Assembly: GCA_034509755.1 (NCBI GenBank) | Contig: JAVYJV010000038.1 | Location: forward strand, 1-64,000 | Reading direction: 5' to 3' | Length of the DNA stretch: 64,000 nt | Origin: Anisodus tanguticus | Lineage: Eukaryota; Streptophyta; Magnoliopsida; Solanales; Solanaceae | In this document: piece after piece, positions 1-12,835 of the stretch | How positions within the stretch are numbered: the stretch's first letter is position 1 | Layout: the number at the start of each line of letters is the position of its first letter | The notes under the pieces: model-generated | Database searches by the model: none | The model's input: the letters and a program-made list of their open reading frames with translations, nothing else | What the model was told of the DNA's origin: nothing | Program-made: the position numbers and the translations under genes

Positions 1-488
1 TGTAAGACAAATTCAATAAATTAAAAATAAGTAAAACAAATTTTGTCTAATCCCTTTTCATCACATTTCATATTAATGAATTTTTAGTTAAGTATAACTT
101 CTCTCTTATTGTTCAAGATATATTTATATAGCTAACTTTTTTAATGTATCATATAAATAGACCTTATTGTTACATAAAAGAAAAACTTAATTTAATAACT
201 TTATTAAAAATAAAAACAAAAAATATTTTGAAAAAATTCAGTTTACATAAAAACTTTTAATTACAAAAACAACAAAAAAAAAATTATTGACTCTTTTCAA
301 TAAACTTTGGTAAAAACTTTAAAAATTCCACTATTCCTTGCTGCTTAAAAAAACTTTCTTAAAATTTAAACTAAAAAACTAATATAAAAAATATGGAAAT
401 TTTAAAATTTATCTCCATTTAGAAAAAATTATTTAATTTAAAGCATCAATACTAGTAAAGATAAATAACTAATAAAAGTTGAATAAGA
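1..488. other. 3' flank of SNAP-29, no gene seen
   Basis: AT-rich sequence with long A and T runs downstream of the SNAP-29 stop codon. It probably contains that gene's 3' UTR. No open frame, RNA gene or clear repeat is supported here. Confidence 0.6.
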
Positions 489-1325
489 TTAATTTCCAAG
501 ATGTTTAAGCATTTGTTTATTTTGAAGTTTGATTGTATAATCCATTTTATCAGCTTTTCCTGAAATAACATCTAATTGCTCATTTTGTTCTGAAATTTCT
601 TTATTCAAACCTAGTGCTAAATCTTTCAATCTACCAATTCCAGATTGTATATCTATCAAATGATCATCTAATTTACTATCAAAATCATTTTTATTAGACC
701 TTTTAACTGTTGTTTCTTCAAAAATTGTTTCTTAATTTAAAAAAAAGTTAATTTTCATTAAGTTTCAAGTTTATAAAAAATAATGCATACCATGTTTATT
801 TACAAATTTATTGTTATCATATTGAGTACTATTACTTCTTTGTTTTTGCAAAGTATTGTTCAGTTGATTATCTTTAAAATTATTTGCAGATTGTGAAGTT
901 GGTAATTTTGGCTGTGAAGTAGTTTGCTGAGGTTTATCTTTTTTAAACATTGTTTTTAAACCATTGAACATAAATGAAAAAACACCAGCATTCATGGAAT
1001 TTAAATTTTTTTGACTTTGCCTTGATACACCAGAAATTGTATCTAATCCATTTTCAATTCTTCCTAATTTTTCTCTTTGTATCAATAAATCTTCACCTGC
1101 TCTAGAACCAACTTGCTCTGATTCATTTATTAATGCTAAAGAATTTTGTGTACTTTGTAAACAAGAAGCTTCTAATTTATTTTTTTTTTCTAAAAGCATA
1201 AGTTTTTTTTGTTCAAATTCTTGAACAGCAGAACTTGGCTTGTTGTAAGAATTATAATTTGGTTTTGAATTAGCTAAGAATAAACTATCATCAACGTCAT
1301 TATTCAAGTCATATTTGTGATCCAT
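489..1325 (-). CDS. SNAP29: SNAP-29, Qbc SNARE protein
   Basis: Membrane-fusion SNARE that supplies both Qb and Qc helices, used in Golgi/endosomal traffic and autophagosome-lysosome fusion. Two exons: 1325-791 and 730-489, joined by a 59-base intron (donor GTATGC, acceptor TTAAG, phase 1). The product is 258 residues, about the length of vertebrate SNAP-29. The first SNARE helix lies at about residues 45-110, with the ionic-layer Gln in LLIQREKLGRIENGLD. The second is near the C-terminus, with GIGRLKDLALGLNKEISEQ, its ionic-layer Gln following EISE. There is no membrane anchor and no palmitoylated Cys cluster, which favours SNAP-29 over SNAP-25/23. I see no N-terminal NPF motif. The linker is Gln/Asn/Ser-rich. 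It diverges from IDH3B with 953 bases between start codons. Confidence 0.93.
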
Positions 1326-2278
1326 TTTTTACTAATTTATCCTAAATTTCTATTTAAAAAAAAAACTCAATATTTCAAACAATATAATTTAACCGTTAAT
1401 TTATAATTAAAAATAAATTAACTACAAAAACCTGCTTATTTTGCAAATTCTTTCAAAAAAAGATAAGTTTTAAAAATTTAAGTTTTTTGATAAATAACTT
1501 TTCAGGCTAACTAAAAATTTTATATAAAAAGAACTTAATCAAACTTAAGTAAATTCTATGAATTACTGATTTGATTATTTTAGTACCAAATTATTTTAAA
1601 TAATACAAAAACAAAATTTAAAAAAAAAAAACCTAAAAAAAGGCCTTAATGTACATTAATAAATATAAATAATTAAAACAAAAACAAAAAAAAATATTTT
1701 TTTGAGTTTTTAGTTTTTCACAAAAAAAACTAATTATTTCAAAAATTAATTTTAAATTAAAAATAAATTAATCTAAATAGTTGTTTACCAAAAAAAAAAT
1801 TATTTAAATGGCGTTTTTATTTACAAAAAATTCGTTGTCTTGACAACAATAAAGAAATAAAGGGAACGTTTATAAATATTAAAAATTACTGACGTTAAAA
1901 GTACAAAAAAAAAACACGTAAATGAAAAGTTATAGATAAAAGTTTTTTTTTACATTTAATAAAGAAATTAGTTAAATAATTCATTAAAACTTAACTATTT
2001 AGCTTTACATAGTTTTAAATAATTTTTTTTTAAGGTTTAAACCTAAAGTAAAAAATTTACAGAATTATTCGATAGTATCGAATCGCGAAAAGTGCATGTG
2101 TGTTATTTTTTCTTAAAATCGATTTCAAATAAAATACATAATTTTCTTGAGAAAGAAAGAATAGTTAAATTTAAAACGTGTAATAAATCCACATTGTTAA
2201 TTATTTAATTTTCAGTTTTTGAATTAAGCTTAATAAAATTTAACTTTTATTTATATTAATTTTACTTTAAGAATAAAA
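1326..2278. promoter_or_regulatory. Divergent promoter region, SNAP-29 / IDH3B
   Basis: Shared intergenic space between two oppositely transcribed genes. It is very AT-rich except for a small GC-richer patch at about 2065-2105, which contains a perfect 17-base palindrome. No open frame of note. Probably holds both core promoters and 5' UTRs (inference). Confidence 0.5.
2067..2083. promoter_or_regulatory. Palindrome upstream of IDH3B
   Basis: ATTCGATAGTATCGAAT is an exact inverted repeat around a central G, about 200 bases before the IDH3B start and next to a CGCG. TCGATA half-sites resemble the DRE/BEAF type of promoter motif known in insects. The function here is inferred only. Confidence 0.35.
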
Positions 2279-3542
2279 ATGGCTTCTTTACGCAATTTGA
2301 AGAAAGCAGTTTCTTTATTGAATAAAAATTATACTAAAAATGTTTCAAATAAAAATTACTTATTCACTAGTTCTGTTAGCGAACAATATCAACCTCAGCC
2401 TAAACCAGAAAATAAAGTGAAATGTACTTTAATTCCAGGTGATGGTGTAGGTCCTGAATTATGTTTTGCAGTTAGACAAGTTTTTGATTCAATGGGTGTG
2501 CCTTTAGATTTTGAAGAACTTTTTTTAAGTGAAGTAAATCCAAAGATATCAGTACCATTTGATTTAGTTCTTGATTCAATAAAGCGTAATGGAATTGCAT
2601 TAAAAGGAATTTTATCTACACCATTCAATTCAACATCAGGAGAATTAGAGACACTTAATATGAAGATTCGCAAGCAACTTGATTTGTTTGCTAATGTTGT
2701 ACACATAAAATCCATGGAAGGTTAGTTACTGATTATTTAATTATTAATAAAGACTTAAGTGTATTTTTTTTTAGGTATTACAACTAGACATTCCAATATT
2801 GATTTTATTACAATTAGAGAACAAACAGAAGGAGAATATTCTGCACTTGAACATCAATCTGTACCTGGTGTTATTGAATGTATGAAAATCATAACTGAAG
2901 ATAAATCTAGAAGAATTGCTAAATTCGCATTTGATTATGCTACTAGATTAGGAAGAAAAAAAGTTACAGCAGTACACAAAGCAAATATTATGAAATTATC
3001 TGATGGTTTATTCTTAAGATGTTGTCAAGAAACTGCTGAATTCTATCCAAATATTGAGTTTGATTCAATGATTATAGACAATACGTGTATGCAAATGGTT
3101 AGTAATCCTCAGCAATTTGATGTTATGGTTATGCCTAACTTATACGGTAATATTATTGATAATCTTGCAAGTGGTTTAGTAGGAGGAGCTGGTGTTGTTC
3201 CAGGAGCTAGTTATTCAAAAGATTGTATTATATATGAGCCGGTAATTATTCTTTTTAATTTTAAATTAACTCTTTTTTACTAAAATTAATACTTAATTTT
3301 AGGGAGCACGTCACACTTTTGGCCAAGCTATCGGTAAAAATATAGCTAATCCAACTGCTATGTTATTATGTGCAGCTAGAATGTTGAAACATGTTAATCT
3401 TTGTGATCATTCTAAACGTTTACAAAAATCAATTCAAAGGGTTATCAAAGAAGGTAAAGTAAAAACAAGAGATATTGGAGGTTATGCAACAACCACAGAT
3501 TTCACCAAAGCTGTGATAATGAATTTAGAATATGAAGATTAA
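2279..3542 (+). CDS. IDH3B: NAD-dependent isocitrate dehydrogenase, beta subunit
   Basis: Subunit of the mitochondrial NAD-IDH heterotetramer that oxidises isocitrate to 2-oxoglutarate in the TCA cycle. Three exons: 2279-2720, 2775-3241 and 3303-3542, with introns of 54 and 61 bases (donors GTTAGT and GTAATT). The product is 382 residues. Residues 1-35 are basic and almost free of acidic residues, fitting a mitochondrial presequence. Diagnostic segments are LIPGDGVGPEL, REQTEGEYSALEHQS, KVTAVHKANIMKLSDGLF, NLYGNIIDNLASGLVGGAG and NPTAMLLCAARML. Collinear similarity to vertebrate IDH3B runs along the whole length and is closer than to IDH3A or IDH3G as I recall them. The start ATG is preceded by an A-rich context. 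Converges with MAF1 downstream. Confidence 0.97.
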
Positions 3543-3970
3543 ATAGTTTTTAATTTATTAGTAATCTTATTTAAAAGATTTTACAAAATTCACACGTTAA
3601 AACCTATTTTTAAAAAAAAGTCTATAAATTTAAGTTAATTTAGGGCAAATTTTATTTTTTATACTTTTAATCGACTTATTTTATTTTTTTATTAAACTTA
3701 GGATTTTCAAATTAATTTGTTTAAAACAAAAAAATAATTTTCAATACATTTTATTGTGTAATAATCATCTTGCCAAAAAAAGTTGCCCATTATATTTATT
3801 TTAGGTTTTTAAATTTTCTTGTTCAAAACAAAAAATAACATTTATTTATTTAGGTATCTTTTAAAAAATTTTGTTCTATTAAATTTTATTGTTTTTAATA
3901 ATAAAAATTTAAGTATTAACTTTTAAACACAATCAAGATAATTAGTTATACACTCAAAATTTAACATAAA
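3543..3970. other. Convergent 3' UTR space, IDH3B / MAF1
   Basis: 428 AT-rich bases between two convergent stop codons, with AATAAA-like strings around 3895-3905. Presumed 3' UTRs and polyadenylation sites. Nothing else seen. Confidence 0.5.
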
Positions 3971-4046
3971 TTAAAACGCATTAAAATCTATGCTGTTAGC
4001 TTCAAAGTCTGAGTTGTCATTATCATCTTCAGATCCATTACAATTG
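3971..4046 (-). other. Alternative terminal exon of MAF1 (distal)
   Basis: A minus-strand acceptor (AACCTATAG) opens at 4046 with the same phase as exon 4225-4165. It encodes about 25 residues rich in Asp/Glu/Asn/Ser (NGSEDDNDNSDFE) before TAA at 3971. Either this or the proximal exon must be the last one, because the proximal exon contains its own stop. Confidence 0.6.
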
Positions 4047-7000
4047 CTATAGGTTAATAAGTTTAAGGAGTAAAGACAAAAAAAAAAAAATTTTATAAAT
4101 TAAGTTTATTAAGTAAAAATAAAAAAAAGATTTTATAAAGTTTTATTGTTTAGCCTAAACAAAATTAAACTATTTCCATATTAAGTTCACTATCCTCTAA
4201 TATATTTTGCGGTTTTCTTGTTGTGCTGATAAAAAAAAATTTATTTTTAAAACTTTAAGTTGTTCCATTATTAAATAAAATTTTGAGTTTTTAAAAATTT
4301 GTTTGTAATTAATGAAAAAAAAAATTAATTTTAACTTACCTTTGTACTCTACATGTGAAGAAAACGATTCTTTTTAACTTTTTATTGTAAAAAAAATAAT
4401 TGAAAGACCAGAGACATCCATCTTCTCCAAAAGGATCAGAATTGAGATCAGGATTATAGCTTTAAATTATATATAGACAAAAGTTATAAATTTTTGTTTA
4501 AGTTAGCATTTAAAAAAATGATTTTAAATTCAGATTACGTTTCAAAAAAAAAAGAATTGATTAATTAAAATATAAATTGGATAAAATAAAGCTGATAAAT
4601 AATTTTAAACAAAATTTTTAAAATTATAATCACGAATTTTTGAAAAATTAAAAATCTTATCAAAAAAATTTTTAACTTTTCCAAAGTTTTTATTATTCAA
4701 TTATTACCTGTAAATATCACATTCATTGAAATTGATTTCATTATCTATTGCTGACCATAATTGTGCTCTTAATTTTGAATATGCTTGAAACGCTTCTGTA
4801 CTTTGGAAATTATTATCCACAGCATTCATTACCCACTAGAAACAAAAAAGAATCTTTTAAATTTTAAGTTTAAAAAAAAATAATTATCAAGCATTTTTTT
4901 GGGTTTAAAATTTAGCCTGAAGTTAAAAAATCAAAAAAGACTTAATTTTTTAATAATTTGACTCAACTTAAAACTACTTTTATAGCTATTTTTTTGCAAA
5001 GATATAATAAAATTATACTAATTACGGCTTTAGTTTGATTAACACTTTCAAATTTTTTTTAATTAAATAATATATAGCTTGCGGCTTCAATTACTTAATC
5101 AAAAACATAAATTTATGAAACTGTTTTAAAAAAGCTAATCTATAAGAATATAAAAAGTTTCAAGTTTTAATTATTTTTTGATTTAGATTGATAAACTTTT
5201 TTCATAATGACAAAAACAAAAAATTATCTTAATCTGAACTAAATTATGCAAATTAAATTCTATTTTTTAATAATGTTTATGTAAAATATAATCTTAAGAA
5301 ATTTTGAAAACAAATAGTTTACAAAAAAATTTTGATAAAAAAATAACTTTTTACCCTTATACTAGTTTCTTTACTAAATTCGTCACTTTTTGCATTACTG
5401 AAATCATAATCCGGAGAAAAACTTGCATTTAACGTAGATATTAAAAAGAATAAAGTTTTTCTACTTATTGTATCACACAAATAACCATCTCCATCTTCAT
5501 CACTATGGCTGAAACTTTTTTTAATAAAAAAAAAAATTTTAATATTATTAAAAGAATTTAAACTTTTTTAAATTACCTTAAAACAGCTAAATTTGGACTT
5601 TGAGATATTAGACTTTGAGGTAAAGAAAGTGCTTGAAGATCATGTGGACTTGTGCCTGGTTCTGCATTCAATGATTTATATAAACGTTTTTCTGTTGCTA
5701 CCATTTTACATGAATAACTTTCAACTCTAAAAAATAGTTTTAATTAAATTTAATTTGATAAAATTATGAAATTGTTTTTTAAAGCAAAATTAATTTTTTT
5801 TCTTCTAAAAACTAATTGAATACATTTGATTATTCTTGTGAAAAATTTTTTCAACTATTTCAAAAATGCATCTAATGAAATTATTTTAAATTACATAAAT
5901 ACCTTTATAATCAAAATTTAAAGGTAAATTTGAAAATTTATTCAAAAAATGTAATTTTTCTCTAAGGACTATTCAAAACTAAATAAAAGATAAAACTTTT
6001 TTTTTATATTTGAATATTAAAATTGTTTTTAAATTATTAGCAGAAATTAATTTATTCAAAAATATTTTAAATTTATAGATACTATCATAGTTTTTATAGT
6101 TTTAGAAAATGGTCAAAAAGTCTAAAATTAGAAAATTTTTGTCATAAAAAAATTGTTTGAATTAGATTTAGTAAACAAAATTGATGAGAAAATTTTTTTT
6201 CAAAAAAAACTTAAAAATGATAAAAAATTTTCTCTAACTAAACCACATGTAGATTAGAGGTTTTTTTTTGTGAAAATATTTTTTTAGAAAATCTTTTTAT
6301 CTATAATTTTGATTAATAGCTTAAAATAACAAAAATTTAACTTATAAGTAACAATTGACTTTGATAATTAAGTAGAATTAAACATTCTTAATTTTAACTA
6401 ATAAGTAATTAATTTTATAAGCTTATATTATCAATGAAAAATTTGGTAAAAGATAAAGTTTTTAATATAAAAAGTTATTTAAGATTTTTAATCTTCATAT
6501 AAAATTCTTTAAAATATGATTTATAAGTATTTAAGTTTTTTTATAAACAAAAATTTCATAATAAGTCTTTTGGTAACTTTATCTAAATAAACTGTGATAA
6601 AAAAACTAATTTTTTTTAGAAAACAAAAAAATAATCAAAAATTATACTTTGAATACGAAAGAATAAAGATTCGAATTTCAGTATTAAAGAAATTTTCTTT
6701 TAAAAAAATCTGTCTAAACGAAAAAAATTAAGATCAATTTTATGAAGATTTATAAAATTATTAAGATAAAACTGTAAATAAATTTTTTTTTGAAAAGAAT
6801 TTCATTGGTTAAAAGTTGATTAAAAAAAAACATTCGAATAGTTTTTTTACTTTTAAATTTTGATAAATACTATTCGTGAAAAAAAATTGAACTTTTCATA
6901 GGAAATAATTTTCAATAAATTAGTTATAAGTGAAACTTAAAAAAAAAACAAATAAAAAGCCTTAAAGCAATTTTTTGATACATTGAATTAAAATAACCTA

Positions 7001-7189
7001 AAAATATTCAAAAATTTTTCATGACTATCTTTTGTAATTTTTAAATAATTCAAATTTAAAATTTTTGTATCTAAAATTTATTAGAAAAAAAAAATTTACT
7101 TACCTGCCTATTAATCGTTTATACTCCCCAATTTCAAAATTCAATGCAGAATTAAGAGATTCAAATTTACAGTTTTCTAGTAACTTCAT
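3971..7189 (-). CDS. MAF1: MAF1, repressor of RNA polymerase III
   Basis: MAF1 binds RNA polymerase III and blocks its transcription when nutrient signalling falls. Reconstructed by splicing on the minus strand: 7189-7104, 5726-5577, 5508-5355, 4835-4708, 4459-4340, then a last exon at either 4225-4165 or 4046-3971. Both last exons are in frame after the same AG|C junction, giving 232 or 237 residues. Donors include GTAAGT, GTAATT and GTAAAA; intron 1 is 1,377 bases. Family-specific segments are MKLLENCKFESLNSAL at the start, RVESYSCKMVATEKRLYK, then SPDYDFS, WVMNAVDNNF, AQLWSAIDNEI, and YNPDLNSDPFGEDG followed by LWSFNYFFYNKKLKRIVFF. Each matches MAF1 boxes A, B and C. The C-terminal tail is acidic. 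No single exon is long, so the gene is easily missed by an ORF scan. Confidence 0.94.
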
Positions 7190-10100
7190 CGTTTATTTTT
7201 CAACTTTTCGTTTTTAACTTTTGAATTCAAAACATTAAAATAGGATGATTAATTTCAAACTGATGGATGATTTTTTTTATAAATTTCCTTTTTGAAATTT
7301 TAATTGTTAGTTTAAATATATTTTGTCCAGTTCAAATAGATTACAAGTCAATTATATTTTTTTCTCTTCTAAAAAATTAAGATAAATTTTTCAAATTCGT
7401 TTGTATCTAATTAACAGAAGTGCCAAAACGATTTTTTATTAATTTAAATTCAAAAAAAAAAATGCTTAGTTCAATTTTATATTTGATGTTAAAACTAGCT
7501 TTAAGTTAAAAGAAATTTAATTAAGAAAGAAAAAATTTTGCTTTTTTGATTTTAATTAAAAAAAATTTAAATACTTTGATATAATTGAATCAGTAATGAT
7601 AAAAAGTTTTTAGGAGAAAAAATCTTTTTTGTTCTATTGTTATATTTTTAACACAGATAATAAATACCAATTTAATCAAATAGTTGAATTTTAGTAGCCA
7701 AAGTTTTTTAATATTTAAAATGTAGTTTTTTTTTTGTCTGTTAATGATGATAAAAATTGATGCATGTGTTTAATCTAAAATAGAAAATTAATCTTTAATA
7801 AAAAATAATATTTTTTAGTGCAAATTAAGCATTATACATAAATTTTATTATTGTAAAATTCAATTTTTTTAAATGATCTGATTCAATTCATATGTCGCTT
7901 TTGAAAATTTGAAAAAAAAATTTCTAAAAAGATGAATATCAAAAGATTTTCAGCTTTCTGCATCGATTGTTTAAATTCAAAAAGAATAAAAATCTTCAAT
8001 TCAGTAAAAAAAAAATTGAAGATAAAATAAAGACAGTTTAAGTGAAAAAAAAAACGATTAAAAAGATAAAATTGAACAGGCGAAAAAAAAAGTGATAAAA
8101 AAGATCAATTTTAAAAACAAATAAAATCAAAAAACTAATAAAATGAGTAAATGTTAAGTATGAATTGAACCAAAATTGAAAATGCATTAATATTTGATAG
8201 AAAGGTGCAAAAAATTCAGACACTTTTTAAATCATGTAATCCTTTAGTTAAACTTTTTTTTTTTAATTTTGTTTATTTCTTATTTTAGTTTTTTTTAATA
8301 ATAAAAAGAAAAAAAATTTACCTGAAATTTTCAGTAGATCCTTTTGTATTAGTCAAGATGAATTAAGTCAGTTCTGGAAAAAACAATTAGAAGTCAAAAA
8401 ATATTTTTTTTATCAAAAAAAATTTGTGAATTTATTTCTTTTTTGATAAACTATTTAAACATAAAACAAATGTTTTTCTTAAAAACAAAAAGAAACTTTG
8501 TTGACAATTTGAAAATTTTTAAAAGAAAATAGTTTAAACAAAAATATTTTTCTAGAAAAAAAATGAGTAACTTAAACTTTTATTAACACTTCAATGATTG
8601 ACTTTTAATAAACTTTTGTTTTTTAATATTCTATTTAATCTAATTTCTTTTTTTAATTTTTCTTTTCAATATTCTATTTTCTTTTTAAAGTAATTAAAAA
8701 TTATTGATAAAAATTTTTTAATTCTGCGTATTTTTTTTTTTTGATGTTTAATGAGTCAAAAATCAACCTCTTTATCTTCAAGTAACACAAAATGACAGAA
8801 GTATAAAGATTTTATTATAGAGCAAAAAAATTAAAAATTTTTTAGCATAAAGTAAATTATAAAAGTTATAACCTTGCTTGAAGCAAATTTATTTGTTTTT
8901 GTTCTTAATAAGTAAACAATTTAGAAAAGGAAAAAAAAACATTTTAATGCGCAGTAGTGAAAAGTTGTCCATAGTTTCTATTAGCAACGATTTTATTCTG
9001 TATTAAATTTAATGTTTTTCTAAAAATCAATTACTAGTAATTTTTTTTTACTATGGATAGTATAAGTTTTTCTAATTAAGAAAAATTGATTGAAACTTAA
9101 ATAGAAAAACTTAAATAGAAAAAATTAAAAGAAAAACAACTTTCAAAATTTTAATTTAAATTTTAAGATGTTTAAACTTAAAAAGTAATTATCTTTATCA
9201 AAATTCATTTAATTAAAATAAATTTTTATGAAAACATCAATTTTTTCTAAAAAAATAAACCCATCAAATTTTAAAAAAAAATTTACTCTTTTGAATTATT
9301 TGTTAACTAAAAATTTATTTTACAAAAACCAACTTTTAAATATAATTTTAATAAAAACTTCATTTAAATTGATTAATATTTTTGAATTTAGATTAATTAA
9401 TTAAAAAAATGATGTAAATTAATCTTTAGTTTATTTCTAATCATAATTAAGGGTTTTGACTTTTAATAAATTCAACTGTCATAAAACAGAATTTTTTTTC
9501 TCTTTTTTGTAATTTGATTATTTAATTATTAGTGTTTATTCAAAAATTAAAGTTTGTTAAAAAAAAGTCAAATAAAAATTTTGATGAAAAATTTAAACAC
9601 AACTTTTATTTAATTTTTCCATAAAAACTTATTCTGAAATAATTTTAAAAACTTCATAAACTTATCAAAATTTGTATTTATCAGACTTAAAAGATTTTTG
9701 TAAAATAAATTTTTTTGAGTTTCTAAACTTGGTAAATTCATATTTTTTAAGCTTGATAAGTTTATGTTTTAAAAACACAATAAGCTTATTTAACCATTTA
9801 TGTTTACCAAGTTTCGTGAGTTTTTAAAAATTCCATAAGTTTAGAAAAATTTTAAACAAAAAAAACTTTTTTTAAAACTACAACAGGTAAACTTTTATTT
9901 GAAATCTAATTAATTAAATCTATTAAAATAGATTTTCATAAATAAATGATAACATTGTTATAGCTTCATAAAGATGAATACAATGTATTAAATAAATTAA
10001 GATGAATATTAAAAGATAAATTTATCAATTATCAAAATTTATATGAAAACGAACAAAAAAACAAATCATTGAGAAACTTTTCTAAAGTAAATATGGTTAA

Positions 10101-11260
10101 TAGATTATTTTGAATAAGTAATTTTTTAATATTCTTATCAAATTTTTTTTGTAAAAACATCTGGCTAATAAAAACTTTTGCACGCACAATAATTACCTTA
10201 GAATTTTTTAAATGAAAAAAATCATTTAAATTGCTAATTCAATTTCTTTTTTGTTGAAAAATAATTTTGTCAATGATTGATAAAAAGTGGGTAGGTAAAA
10301 AATCATGATTGAACATCTAAAATTTATCGTTTTTATATTTGACATAATCAAAACTTGAAATCAAATTATGATCAAATAGTTTGAAGATATTTTAAGTAAA
10401 AGGACATTGTGATAAATCTATAAAACTGTAAATTTTTTATTTGAAAAAATGTTCTCAAAACTTTTTAAACTTAATGATTGTTTAAATTGTTAAAAAGAAG
10501 TTAAATTGTATTCTAAACACATTCATCATTGACTTTTCATTATACCTAAATTATTATTAAAATTAATCGAAAATTGATTCTAGAAAATTATTCAAAAAAA
10601 CTTATTAAAGAATAAAAGATGAGTTTGAATTAAATTTTTTTATAAATCAAATAGAGTACTTATCTTTAAAATGATCTAAAGTCTAAGTAAAAATAAGCCA
10701 AATTATTTAAAGTTTATTTTTAGATAGATAAATTTATAATAAAAAAAAAGAATACCAAATCCGTTTTTTCAAGTACATTTTGTTTTCTTCGTAAGTATAT
10801 AAAAATTGTTCATATATTTTATTATTTAGAAGTTTTCAAAATTTTGAAGTTTCTAAACATTTGAATTAGAATGTTCTCAAAAATTATTAAGTTTTTTAAG
10901 ATTTAAGAGTTTTAAAAATATTGAGCTTTAAAAAAAATAAAAGATCTTTCATAGTTGAAAATTTTAAGTAAAAATTAATTAGTATAATATTTAATATATA
11001 ATTCTAATCACAGTTTTTTTAAAATGTAACTTCATAGCTATTGAAAAACATGCTAAAAATAAAATATTTTTAAGTAAACTTTCTAAATAATTAAATTTTT
11101 GTATATAGATAAAATTAAAATTTATAGATGAATTACATAATTATAAGAAAATATATTTTTTTTCATAAAATGTAAATTAGCTTTATATATATCAAAGTAT
11201 ATAAAACTGCACATCAATTGACTATTATAAAAAATTTGTTATTATAAGGAAATGAAAAAA
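7190..11260. other. Gene-poor interval between MAF1 and CAP
   Basis: About 4 kb of AT-rich sequence between two genes on the same strand. Only a possible noncoding exon (8322-8373, minus) stands out. Short open frames here are Phe/Lys-rich by-products of A and T runs. A 14-base inverted repeat (9655-9668 and 9753-9766) is probably chance. Confidence 0.5.
8322..8373 (-). other. Possible 52-base noncoding exon
   Basis: On the minus strand a pyrimidine-rich tract ending in TTCCAG (8375-8374) precedes 52 bases that end in TTTCAG|GTAAAT (donor at 8321). The exon has mixed composition and in-frame stops, so it would be untranslated, perhaps a 5' UTR exon of MAF1. I could not find a convincing acceptor just upstream of the MAF1 ATG, so this stays tentative. 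Confidence 0.3.
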
Positions 11261-12809
11261 TTAAGCAGCAATATCAGTAGGCTCTGTATGAAAACCTTTT
11301 CCTTTCCATATTGATTTGAATTGCTCTGGAATAGCATGTTCTACCTATTAATTTAAAAATTTTTTATTTAATTTACAGAAAATAATTTCATTTTTTAAAT
11401 TAAATTTAAAAGAAAGAATAATTTAAAATCATTAAAATTAATTGATTTAGGCTAAAATAGGTGAAAATTTTAAGTACTCAAAAGATTGTTACAAAATCTA
11501 AAATTAAAAAAAGTAACTTTTGAATTTAAAACAAAAATACTCACAAATCCGTTTACTTCATCTGGTATATTGATATTAACAGATGAAGATTTTGCTGTAA
11601 CTATTTCTGCATTTAATGATTCTTTACATAAGTAAATAGTAGCAAAATCTGTTTTTTCTACACTGATTGTTGGTACTTTACCCATAGACTATTTAAAAAT
11701 TAGAAATAAGTTAATTTAATTGTTTAAATAATTTACTTAATTTTAAATACCTGAATTTTAATATCTTGACAATTAACCATTTCAACAGAAGATACAATAT
11801 CATCAAAAACTACAGAAGTTTTGATACAAGAATCTAAAATAAGGGAATTAGCTTTACCTTTAACGATAAGTAAAGAATTTCTACATTTATATAAATGAAT
11901 AGATTCACTCATTTCATTAATTTGAATAGCTAAATCTTTTTGGTCTTCTTGATATTCAACAAGCCATTTTCTACCTTCTAAGCACAATTTAGGTGGATGA
12001 GTAATGTCTTTTAATTTTTTTTCTGGTAAAACACAAGTATTTTTATTTGAAACAGGACAAGGTGGCAAATTTCTAAGTGCAAGATTTTTGTGTGTTTGTT
12101 GATCTTTTGTAACTTTACGTAAACCTTTTGTAATATCAGTTCCAACATTCAAATCTTTCATTAAAGCAGATCGTATTTCTGTTAAGTCATTATTATCATC
12201 ATAAGAAGTTGTCATTGCTGGTGGTGGTGGAGGTGGTGGAGGTAGAGGTGCACCACTTGAAAGAGCACCAGCATTCATTGGAGAAAAATCACAACCTCTT
12301 ATATTCCAAGTTAAACCTGTTGTATGATTTTTACGTATATATTTTTGTAAATTTGCTAAAAAATTATACCAAGAATTTACCCATTGACGATGGTTTTCAT
12401 CTTTATCTTTATAAGAAACTAAAACTTTATTTCCATAAAATTGACCTGAATCAGACATTTCTTTAACGTAAGGAGCTGGAGTTGGAGAAACAACAACCCA
12501 TCCTAAAGCTGGAATTGATTCAGATAAAGTACTCAAATGGTTAAAGTATTTTGATGTACGATTTTTTTCTCTAAACTGTTGTACTTGCTCAATTTTATTG
12601 GCTAGTGGTTTTATTAAACTTTGAATTTGGGCGTCGGCTGGTTTTTTACATTTTGCAGCAATTTCAATAATATTTTTATTTTCATTAATTGCTTCTTTAA
12701 CTAAATCAGCTTGTTTAAGTACATCATCACCAATGACATTACTAAGATTTATAAAATCTACAAAGTAAGTATCAATAAGCTCTTGAAACTCAATTATTGA
12801 AGATGACAT
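11261..12809 (-). CDS. CAP1: Adenylyl cyclase-associated protein (CAP), actin regulator
   Basis: CAP recycles actin: its N-terminal helical domain helps cofilin sever filaments and its WH2/CARP half recharges G-actin. Three exons: 12809-11751, 11688-11545 and 11344-11261 (donors GTATTT and GTGAGT, all phase 0), 428 residues. Visible in order: helical folded domain (residues about 5-165, with EKNRTSKYFNHLSTLSESIPA and PAPYVKEMSDSGQFY), a polyproline run of nine prolines (about 190), a WH2-like segment (LTEIRSALMK and GLRKVTKDQQTHKN), and the CARP beta-helix (about 275-428, with KWLVEYQ, MGKVPTISVEKTD and IPEQFKSIW). The product starts straight at the helical domain. The N-terminal RLE-repeat helix that oligomerises other CAPs is not encoded in this exon, and the upstream leader has no ATG to supply it. 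Confidence 0.97.
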
Positions 12810-12835
12810 TATTGATAATAATTTTAGGTTTAATT

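Noticed and set aside
8038..8223. Phe-rich 61-residue minus-strand frame
   Set aside because: Non-ATG start (GTG) and a composition explained entirely by A-runs on the plus strand.
9655..9766. 14-base perfect inverted repeat (CATAAACTTATCAA and its complement) with an 84-base gap
   Set aside because: Arms do not extend, no terminal duplication or open frame between them, and such matches are expected by chance in AT-rich DNA.
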